6,007 nucleotides of DNA from UBA1479 sp964012715 (lineage in GTDB: Bacteria > Pseudomonadota > Alphaproteobacteria > Rhodospirillales > Casp-alpha2), in the NCBI GenBank assembly GCA_964012715.1, contig CAXGUG010000137.1, forward strand, positions 1 through 6,007. The letters are read 5' to 3'. The position numbers and the translations under genes were made by a program. Positions 1 to 5,136 of the stretch are shown one piece after another. The notes under the pieces were generated by a model. The model saw only the letters and a program-made list of their open reading frames with translations. It ran no database searches and was not told the origin of the DNA. Positions within the stretch are counted from its first letter, which is position 1. The number at the start of each line of letters is the position of its first letter.

Positions 1-213
1 TTCGGGTTCGACCGCGATGCCTTCGCCGCGATCCTGGGCGCAGCGGAAACGCGGGAAGAAACCCAGGCCGATTTCTGGTTCGCCCAGCAATCGGGGATCA
101 CCGGCTTCCCAACCCTGCTGGCCGTGGCGGACGGGCAGGCGGCCCTGGTCACCGCCGGGTATCAGCCCTGGGAAAACCTGCGCGACGCGCTCGCGGCCTG
201 GATCGCGGCTTAG
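1..213 (+). CDS. DsbA-family thioredoxin-fold protein, C-terminal fragment
   Basis: Frame 1 is open from the window edge to a TAG stop and gives the last 70 residues of a protein whose start lies outside the window. The visible part has the segment GITGFPTLL (about residues 32-40 of the fragment). This is the conserved cis-proline loop of DsbA/FrnE-type thioredoxin-fold proteins (family knowledge), followed by a beta strand and a C-terminal helix rich in Ala, Leu and Trp. The CxxC or equivalent active-site motif would be in the missing N-terminal part, so redox activity cannot be judged. Members of this group act as cytosolic or periplasmic disulfide oxidoreductases or isomerases; a signal peptide cannot be checked. 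The TAG stop overlaps the TAA stop of the convergent metallo-hydrolase gene. A 2-hydroxychromene-2-carboxylate isomerase-like protein of the same fold is an alternative. Confidence 0.75.
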   Translation, partial: FGFDRDAFAAILGAAETREETQADFWFAQQSGITGFPTLLAVADGQAALVTAGYQPWENLRDALAAWIAA

Positions 214-947
214 AACGCGACGATCAGGCCGTCTTCGGCGCTTTCGAAATTCAGGTCCGCGCGCTGCGCCAGCATGTCGTCGCTCATATGGGTCAGGACG
301 ACCCGCTTCGCGCCGATCTCCGGCAAGTGCCGCTCCAGCGTCGCCAGGTCCAGGTGCAGGGGCACGGATTTATCCCGGAAATAGGCTTCGGCCACGAACA
401 GGTCTGCGTCCTTGGCGGCGGGGATCAGGCTGTCGGTCCATTGGGTGTCGCCGGTATAGGTGACGACGCGATCCTCAGCCTTGATCCGCAGGGCGAAGAA
501 CGGCCCGTCCGGCTGGCCGTGATGGACCATGTAGGGCGTGACGGTGACGTCGCCGAAGGCGGTTTCGACCTCCGGCTCCAATTCCTGAAGGGTCAGGTCG
601 AACTTCTGCTTGGTCTTGGACGAGCCGGGAAAGCCCGTTTCCATCACCCGCTCGTACCATTCCCGCAGGCCGCGCGGCCCGGCGATCACAAGCGGGGCCG
701 TTCGTTTGGAAAAGAACTGGGAATCCAGCATGAAAAACGGGATGCCACCGAAATGGTCGGCATGGAAATGGGTGATGAAGATCGCCTGGATGTCATTCAT
801 CCGGATGCCCAGCTGCTTCATGGAAATCAGGGATGACGCACCGCAGTCGATCAGAAAGTTGGCGCGGGCACCGCTGACGTGAAAACAGGTGTTGAAGCGG
901 CCGCCGCTGCCGAAGGCGTCGCCGCAACCGACGAATTGAAGTTGCAT
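210..947 (-). CDS. MBL-fold metallo-hydrolase (RNase Z/PhnP-like)
   Basis: Predicted 245-residue cytosolic zinc hydrolase of the metallo-beta-lactamase superfamily. The first metal motif HFHADH gives H60, H62, D64 and H65. Further candidate ligands are H142 or H143 in MVHHGQPDG, D167 in TYTGDTQW and H220 in VVLTHMSDD. This complete set implies an active binuclear centre. The N-terminal strand-glycine pattern (FVGCGDAFGSGGRFN) and the late LTHMS motif resemble RNase Z-like and PhnP-like branches, whose substrates are phosphodiesters. The long RNase Z arm and the Cys-rich zinc site of E. coli PhnP are not seen, so the substrate is open. The ATG at 947 was chosen because GGAG lies 7 bases upstream and homology begins at once. 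A longer in-frame extension to 1151 would run through the promoter region into ptxD. The gene is divergent from ptxD and could share regulation with it, but that is inference. Confidence 0.87.
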   Translation of the reverse strand: MQLQFVGCGDAFGSGGRFNTCFHVSGARANFLIDCGASSLISMKQLGIRMNDIQAIFITHFHADHFGGIPFFMLDSQFFSKRTAPLVIAGPRGLREWYERVMETGFPGSSKTKQKFDLTLQELEPEVETAFGDVTVTPYMVHHGQPDGPFFALRIKAEDRVVTYTGDTQWTDSLIPAAKDADLFVAEAYFRDKSVPLHLDLATLERHLPEIGAKRVVLTHMSDDMLAQRADLNFESAEDGLIVAF

Positions 948-954
948 GGGTAGG

Positions 955-958
955 CTCC
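955..958 (-). promoter_or_regulatory. Shine-Dalgarno GGAG of the MBL-fold hydrolase gene
   Basis: On the minus strand the sequence reads ACGGAGCCTACCC followed by ATG. This puts GGAG 7 bases before the start at 947. It fixes the start there and excludes the long upstream extension of the open frame. Confidence 0.7.
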
Positions 959-964
959 GTTTTG

Positions 965-982
965 TACGATTACTAAATCGTA
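965..982. promoter_or_regulatory. Perfect palindrome, candidate operator in the divergent promoter region
   Basis: TACGATTACTAAATCGTA is an inverted repeat with two 7-base arms (TACGATT / AATCGTA) and a 4-base centre. It lies in an AT-rich patch (about 959-1016) that contrasts with the GC-rich genes on both sides. It sits 18 bases upstream of the MBL-fold hydrolase start and 86 bases upstream of ptxD. T-N11-A spacings of the kind used by LysR regulators occur within it (965/977 and 970/982), so the LysR encoded after ptxD is a possible ligand. A dimeric repressor of another family is equally possible. It is too short and AT-rich to be a convincing terminator. What is seen is the symmetry; the regulator is inferred. 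Confidence 0.45.
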
Positions 983-1004
983 TCAAATTAAATAAATGAT
1001 GCAA
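977..1004 (-). promoter_or_regulatory. Weak candidate promoter for the MBL-fold hydrolase gene
   Basis: On the minus strand TTGCAT (1004-999) is followed after 16 bases by TACGAT (982-977). This gives -35 and -10 hexamers with 3/6 and 4/6 matches to the sigma-70 consensus and would place transcription start around 970. The -10 element lies inside the palindrome at 965-982, which would suit repression. No comparably good hexamer pair was found for ptxD on the plus strand, although its promoter must lie in or near the same AT-rich patch. Confidence 0.25.
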
Positions 1005-1055
1005 TATACAAATTATCCGGTTGGCGACATCCGCCGCCGGAAGAGAGCCGGAAAC

Positions 1056-1060
1056 GAGGA
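1056..1060 (+). promoter_or_regulatory. Shine-Dalgarno GAGGA deciding the ptxD start
   Basis: GAGGA is placed 8 bases before the ATG at 1069. It supports that ATG over the TTG at 1021, which would add 16 residues (ATSAAGREPE...) that have no counterpart in known phosphite dehydrogenases. Confidence 0.7.
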
Positions 1061-1068
1061 AGACCGCC

Positions 1069-2067
1069 ATGCCTACGAAGATCGTCGTCGCCAACTGGGT
1101 ACACCCCGAAGTGCTGGAGTATCTGTCCCGGTTCGGCGAGGTCGTGGCCAACGAGACTCGCGAGCCCTGGTCCCGCGCCGACCTGATCGAACGTTGTCAG
1201 GGCGCGCAGGCCATGATCGCGTTCATGCCGGAATCGGTGGACGACGATTTCCTGGCGGCCTGCCCGGACCTGCGGGTGATCGCCTGCGCGTTGAAGGGCT
1301 ATGACAACTTCGATGTCGAGGCCTGCACCCGCCGCGGGGTCTGGATCACCTTCGTGCCGGACCTGTTGACCGCCCCGACGGCGGAATTGACGGTCGGCCT
1401 GATGATCGCCTTGGGGCGGAACATCGGCCCGGGCAACGCCTATGTCAAAAGCGGCGCGTTCGCGGGCTGGCGGCCCCGGTTCTACGGCTGTTCGCTGGAC
1501 GGCAGCACTGTCGGCATCATCGGTGCCGGCGCGGTGGGCAAGGCCATCGCCCGCCGCCTCAGCGGGTTTCGCTGTTCGTTGCTGTACTATGACGCCAACC
1601 GCCTTGCCCCGGATCAGGAAGACGACCTGCGCCTGCAACGGGCGTCCCTGGCGGACCTGCGGGCGCAGAGCGATTTCGTGGTCCTGGCCCTGCCGTTGAC
1701 GGACGGCACCTTTCACCTGGTCGACGGCGATTTCGTCGCGGGGATGAAGGCGGGGGCCTATCTGGTCAATCCGGCGCGGGGCTCGCTGGTCGACGAAGCT
1801 GCGGTCGCCGAGGCCCTGCAACGCGGTCATCTGGCGGGCTATGCCGCCGATACCTTCGAATGCGAGGACTGGGCCCGCACCGACCGGCCCGCCGGGATCG
1901 ACGCCCGCCTGCTCGATGCCGACAACACCTTGCTGACGCCGCATCTTGGTTCAGCGGTCGATCCGATCCGATGGGAGATCGCGATGGAAGCGGCTGAAAG
2001 CGTCGCGCAGTTCCTGCAAGGCGAGCGGCCCAAAGGGGCCCTCAACCAGCCCGCCGGCGTGGCCTAG
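1069..2067 (+). CDS. ptxD: Phosphite (phosphonate) dehydrogenase, NAD-dependent
   Basis: A 332-residue cytosolic D-2-hydroxyacid-dehydrogenase-family enzyme, predicted to oxidise phosphite to phosphate with NAD+. Compared from memory with Pseudomonas stutzeri PtxD, it is collinear without gaps through residue 301. The residues known to matter in PtxD fall at identical numbers: M53, K76 (in ALKGYDNF), L100, T104, W134, Y139, R237, E266, H292, S295 and R301. R237, E266 and H292 form the family's catalytic triad, and K76 holds phosphite. The PtxD signature FVPDLLT, APTAEL, EDWARTDRP and TPHLGSAV segments are also present. The Rossmann loop GAGAVG is at 152-157, and D175 ends the second strand, which points to NAD rather than NADP. 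A LysR gene starts 12 bases downstream, probably in the same transcript. No phosphite transporter is visible. A 2-hydroxyacid substrate is the main alternative but fits the active site less well. Confidence 0.9.
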   Translation: MPTKIVVANWVHPEVLEYLSRFGEVVANETREPWSRADLIERCQGAQAMIAFMPESVDDDFLAACPDLRVIACALKGYDNFDVEACTRRGVWITFVPDLLTAPTAELTVGLMIALGRNIGPGNAYVKSGAFAGWRPRFYGCSLDGSTVGIIGAGAVGKAIARRLSGFRCSLLYYDANRLAPDQEDDLRLQRASLADLRAQSDFVVLALPLTDGTFHLVDGDFVAGMKAGAYLVNPARGSLVDEAAVAEALQRGHLAGYAADTFECEDWARTDRPAGIDARLLDADNTLLTPHLGSAVDPIRWEIAMEAAESVAQFLQGERPKGALNQPAGVA

Positions 2068-2071
2068 GAGG
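2066..2071 (+). promoter_or_regulatory. AGGAGG Shine-Dalgarno overlapping the ptxD stop
   Basis: A consensus AGGAGG shares its first two bases with the TAG stop of ptxD and stands 8 bases before the ATG of the LysR gene. Ribosomes ending ptxD would lie on the site that starts the regulator, so translation of the two genes may be coupled (inference). Confidence 0.75.
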
Positions 2072-2079
2072 ATTTCAGG

Positions 2080-2949
2080 ATGCTCAACCTGACACAGGTT
2101 GCGACCTTCGTCGCCGTGGTCGAACAGGGCGGCTTTCACGAAGCCGCGCGCCACCTGGGCGTTTCCCAGCCGACGGTGACCCAGCACATCAAGAAACTGG
2201 AAGCCGACCTGATGCGGCCCCTGATCGTGCGCACCCATGGCAAGGCCGGGACGACGCCCCACGGGGCCGCGTTCCTTCCTTTCGCAAGGTCACTGATGCA
2301 TGTCGCCGGTCGGGCGCGGGACGCGCTGGACGGGCGCGGTCTGGTGGTCGGCGCCAGCAGCAACATCGGCGTCTACCTGTTGCAGCCCCTGGTCAAAGCC
2401 TTCACTGCGGCGCATCCCGATGTTGGCCCGATCGACCTGCGCATCGGCAGTAATCCGGAGACGGTCCGCCTCTTGGAAGACTCCGAGATCGATATCGGCC
2501 TGATGGAATGGTGGGACGATCGCCCCGGGTTCGATTCCCGCGTGTGGCGGGAAGAGCCTGTGGTCGTCATCGTCGCCCCCGATCACCCCTGGGCCGGGCG
2601 TCGGACGATCGACAGGACGGCATTGCTTGCCGAGCCGCTGATCGGCGGCGAGCCGGGCACGGGCACGGCACGGCTGTTGGAACGGGAGCTGGGCATCGCG
2701 CCCGAGACCCTGAAAGCCGGGCCGCAGCTGGGCAGTACCGAAGCCGTAAAACAGGCGGTGCGCGCCGGTTTGGGCGTTTCCCTGACCCTGGAAAGCGCCG
2801 TGCGGGACGAGGTCGCCGCCGGATCCCTGCGTGCGCTGGCCATTGAGCAAGCGCCGCTCGCCAGGTCACTCTACGCAATTGTCTCGGATAGCCTGCCATT
2901 GGGAAGCCCGGCCCGGGCCTTCGACGGCTTCCTTGCCGCAGCTGCTTAG
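2080..2949 (+). CDS. LysR-family transcriptional regulator, probable PtxE-like
   Basis: A 289-residue LysR-type regulator of normal family length. Residues 4-60 form the winged helix-turn-helix, with the classical core GFHEAARHLGVSQPTVTQHI (18-37) and then a linker helix (about 62-86). The periplasmic-binding-protein-like effector domain begins at GLVVGASSNIGVYLL (87-101) and runs to the C-terminus. Its second lobe includes IVAPDHPWAG (164-173) and AVKQAVRAGLGVSLT (222-236). The sequence alone does not tell the inducer. In the P. stutzeri ptxABCDE operon, ptxE encodes a LysR protein directly after ptxD, and the same order here suggests control of phosphite oxidation. I do not recognise PtxE by sequence and so give no symbol. 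The gene follows ptxD on the same strand with a 12-base gap. A MEWWDD stretch (142-147) in the effector domain is unusual for the family. Confidence 0.9.
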   Translation: MLNLTQVATFVAVVEQGGFHEAARHLGVSQPTVTQHIKKLEADLMRPLIVRTHGKAGTTPHGAAFLPFARSLMHVAGRARDALDGRGLVVGASSNIGVYLLQPLVKAFTAAHPDVGPIDLRIGSNPETVRLLEDSEIDIGLMEWWDDRPGFDSRVWREEPVVVIVAPDHPWAGRRTIDRTALLAEPLIGGEPGTGTARLLERELGIAPETLKAGPQLGSTEAVKQAVRAGLGVSLTLESAVRDEVAAGSLRALAIEQAPLARSLYAIVSDSLPLGSPARAFDGFLAAAA

Positions 2950-3024
2950 CTCGATATTGCCGGTCCTCCAGCCTGTCTTGGGTTGTCATCGCATTTTGCG
3001 AAGGTTCCGCTGTCGCCTTGGCTG

Positions 3025-3053
3025 TTCCTATCGGTCGCCTCAATCCCTACAAT
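3025..3053 (+). promoter_or_regulatory. Candidate promoter for the CoA-transferase/SDR operon
   Basis: In the 140-base gap after the LysR gene, TACAAT (3048-3053, 5/6 match to the -10 consensus) is preceded after 17 bases by TTCCTA (3025-3030, 3/6 match to the -35). This would start a transcript near 3060, shortly before the CoA-transferase start. The -35 is weak, and read-through from the LysR gene is also possible, since no hairpin terminator was seen between them. Confidence 0.3.
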
Positions 3054-3089
3054 CCGCGCCAACGAGACCACCAAAAATGGATGTGGGAA

Positions 3090-4247
3090 ATGGAAGCACT
3101 TAGTGGATTGAAGGTCATCGAACTGGGCCAGTTCGTGGCCGGGCCGTTCGCCGCCAAGACGTTGGCCGATTTCGGGGCCGACGTGATCAAGGTCGAATCC
3201 GCCGGGGCGGGCGATGGCCTGCGCAAATGGCGCATCGTGCAGGACGGCACCTCGCTGTGGTGGGAGATTCAATCCCGCAACAAGCGCTCGGTCTGCCTCG
3301 ACCTGAAATCGCCGGAAGGCCGGGACGTCATTCTCGAACTGGCCAAGGAAGCCGACGTAGTGATCGAGAATTTCAAGCCGGGCACCCTGGAAAAATGGGG
3401 CCTGGGCTGGGAGACGCTGCACGAAATCAATCCCAAGCTGGTGATGCTGCGCATCTCCGGTTTCGGCCAGACGGGACCGTACAAGGACAAGCCCGGGTTC
3501 GGCGTGCTGGGTGAATCCATGGGCGGTCTGCGCTACATCACCGGCGAGCCGGGCCGCGTGCCGGTGCGGACCGGCATTTCCATCGGCGACACATTGGCCT
3601 CCATGCATGGGGTGATGGGCCTGATGTTCGCCCTGCACCATGTCAACGTGCACGGCGGCGAGGGGCAGGTGGTCGATGTAGCGCTGTATGAATCCGTGTT
3701 CAACGTGATGGAAAGCACGCTGACGGAATACACCAACGCAGGCGTCGTGCGTGAGCGCACGGGTAGCGCCCTGCCGGGGATCGTTCCGACCAATGCCTAT
3801 CTATGCAAGGACGACCAATACGTTCTGATCGCGGGCAATGGCGACAGCATCTTCCAGCGCCTGATGACCGAAATGGGCCGCCAGGATCTGGCTGGCGATC
3901 CGGAACTGAAACACAACGACGGCCGCGCGCGCCATGTGGAGCGGATTGACGCGGCAATCCAGGAATGGGCCGAAACGATGACTTGTGATGAAGTCATCGC
4001 GCGCCTCGATGCCGTCTCCGTTCCGGTCGGCAAGACCTACACCATCGCCGATATCGTCGAAGACCCGCAGTATCAGGCCCGCGACATGATCCTGGATACG
4101 ACAACCTCGACCGGCAAGCCGATGAAGACGCCGGGTATCGTGCCGCGCCTGACCGCGACGCCGGGCCGGGTGAAACATCCGGCACCCACGCTGGGTCAGC
4201 ATACGGACGACCTGAAACAGAAGGGCTGGCCCAAGCGGACCGACTGA
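3090..4247 (+). CDS. Family III (CaiB/BaiF-type) CoA-transferase
   Basis: A predicted 385-residue cytosolic enzyme that moves CoA between carboxylic acids; length is normal for the family. The N-terminus LSGLKVIELGQFVAGPFA (4-21) and LADFGADVIKVE (25-36) is the family's CoA-binding start. VIENFKPGTLEKWG (91-104) and ISGFGQTGPY (122-131) follow, then GISIGDTLASMHGVMG (162-177), where D167 matches the catalytic aspartate that forms the acyl anhydride (Asp169 in formyl-CoA transferase). VVDVALYESVF (194-204) is the usual next motif. Substrates cannot be read from sequence: carnitine, oxalate, mesaconate and aromatic acids are all used by relatives. Start is uncertain: ATG at 3090 fits the family N-terminus, ATG at 3081 adds MWE, and neither has a strong Shine-Dalgarno. 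The open frame reaching 3018 adds an unlikely tail. An SDR-fold gene follows after 37 bases in the same operon. Confidence 0.92.
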   Translation: MEALSGLKVIELGQFVAGPFAAKTLADFGADVIKVESAGAGDGLRKWRIVQDGTSLWWEIQSRNKRSVCLDLKSPEGRDVILELAKEADVVIENFKPGTLEKWGLGWETLHEINPKLVMLRISGFGQTGPYKDKPGFGVLGESMGGLRYITGEPGRVPVRTGISIGDTLASMHGVMGLMFALHHVNVHGGEGQVVDVALYESVFNVMESTLTEYTNAGVVRERTGSALPGIVPTNAYLCKDDQYVLIAGNGDSIFQRLMTEMGRQDLAGDPELKHNDGRARHVERIDAAIQEWAETMTCDEVIARLDAVSVPVGKTYTIADIVEDPQYQARDMILDTTTSTGKPMKTPGIVPRLTATPGRVKHPAPTLGQHTDDLKQKGWPKRTD

Positions 4248-4273
4248 GCTTCCGGCGACCAGAAGCCCTGAGA

Positions 4274-4279
4274 GGGAGG
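4274..4279 (+). promoter_or_regulatory. GGGAGG Shine-Dalgarno of the SDR gene
   Basis: A purine-rich GAGAGGGAGG run ends 5 bases before the ATG at 4285. It is a strong site that settles this start and suggests efficient translation of the second operon gene. Confidence 0.7.
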
Positions 4280-4284
4280 TTCAA

Positions 4285-5085
4285 ATGGGAAGACTGCAAG
4301 GGAAAGTCGCCATCGTTACCGGATCGACCGGAGGGGTCGGCTTGGGCGTTGCGCGCCGGTTCGCGGCCGAAGGGGCGACGGTGATGATCACCGGGCGGTC
4401 CGAAGACAAGGGCCGCATGGTCGTCGAGGCCATTCGTAAGGACGGTGGATCGGCGGAATTCGTTGCCGCCGACGTGCAATCGAAAGCCGACATGGATGCG
4501 CTTGCGGCCCATACGGTGAAGACGCATGGCCAGATCGACGTGCTGGTCGCCAGTGCGTCCGGCGTGCCGTCGCAGGACACCAACGATCCCAGCGTACGCG
4601 GCATCTTCAACGAGATCGAGGTCGGGGCGGTGACGGAAGTCGTCGGTCGGGCCACGGCGGGGAAGCTGCTGCCGCTGCATGCCGTCCTGCCCTATATGAT
4701 CGAGCGGCAGAGCGGCAGTTGCATGTTCGTCACGTCAGAGGGCGGTCGCGCACCGACGGCGGGCCAGACGACCGTGGCGCTGTATGCCGGCGGCTTGATC
4801 ATGGCGACCAAGGTGATTGGCAAAGAAATGGCCCGCCACAAGGTGCGGGTCAACTGCATCGCGGTGACGCTGATCGGTGAATCCCCGTCCTGGGATGCTT
4901 TCGAAGGCAAGATCGAAATGACCGAGTTGCACCGCGCGCAATACGCCCGCATTCAGCAGCGTGCCCCCTTGGGCATCGCCAATCCGGACGACATCGCGGG
5001 CGTCGCGACGTTCCTGGCGTCGGAGGATTCAGCCTACCTGACCGGATCGACGATCAGTCCGACCGGCGGCCTTACGTTCAACTGA
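4285..5085 (+). CDS. SDR-fold protein lacking the YxxxK catalytic pair
   Basis: A 266-residue protein of the short-chain dehydrogenase/reductase fold, of normal length for a classical SDR. The nucleotide loop TGSTGGVG (12-19) is intact, R38 after strand 2 favours NADP(H), and AADV (61-64) is the adenine-ring motif. The C-terminal part (RAPLGIANPDDIAGVATFLA and following, 226-245) is classical. The active site is not. S151 is in place, but aligning the strong KVIGKEMARHKVRVN segment puts V164 and A168 at the catalytic Tyr and Lys positions, giving VALYA for YxxxK. The NNAG motif reads ASASG (89-93), and the usual VDGG near the end reads PTGG. Y167 and K176 are nearby but wrongly spaced. It may bind cofactor or CoA ester without standard dehydrogenase chemistry. 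It lies 37 bases after the CoA-transferase gene in one operon and presumably acts on the same compound. Confidence 0.85.
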   Translation: MGRLQGKVAIVTGSTGGVGLGVARRFAAEGATVMITGRSEDKGRMVVEAIRKDGGSAEFVAADVQSKADMDALAAHTVKTHGQIDVLVASASGVPSQDTNDPSVRGIFNEIEVGAVTEVVGRATAGKLLPLHAVLPYMIERQSGSCMFVTSEGGRAPTAGQTTVALYAGGLIMATKVIGKEMARHKVRVNCIAVTLIGESPSWDAFEGKIEMTELHRAQYARIQQRAPLGIANPDDIAGVATFLASEDSAYLTGSTISPTGGLTFN

Positions 5086-5103
5086 GCTTATAGATAGAAG
5101 GAA

Positions 5104-5127
5104 CCGGCGGCCCGGGCGGGCCGCCGG
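5104..5127. terminator. GC-rich hairpin between convergent genes, likely bidirectional terminator
   Basis: A perfect 10-base stem (CCGGCGGCCC / GGGCCGCCGG) with a GGGC loop lies in the 51-base gap between the SDR stop (5085) and the stop of the convergent thiamine-diphosphate enzyme (5137). No clean T-run follows on the plus strand. On the minus strand the hairpin is followed by a pyrimidine-rich TTCCTTCTATCTAT stretch, which fits termination of the minus-strand gene better. Position and symmetry support a shared terminator. Confidence 0.65.
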
Positions 5128-5136
5128 GTATCCTGA

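Noticed and set aside
1021..1068. Longer ptxD start at TTG 1021
   Set aside because: The extra 16 residues match nothing in the family, and a good GAGGA site sits before the ATG at 1069.
988..1944. 318-codon open frame on the minus strand opposite ptxD
   Set aside because: It is a shadow of the GC-rich ptxD codons: no recognisable domain, compositionally biased toward Arg, Gly, Ala and Gln, and it would occupy the divergent promoter.
3994..4680. 228-codon minus-strand open frame spanning the end of the CoA-transferase and start of the SDR gene
   Set aside because: Arg/Pro/Ser-rich shadow translation without domain features, antisense to two well-supported genes; its strand bias follows from their codon use.
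4774..4815. FabI-type divergent SDR motif (Y-x6-K) in the SDR gene
   Set aside because: Y167 to K176 has eight intervening residues, not six, and the rest of the protein follows the classical SDR pattern.
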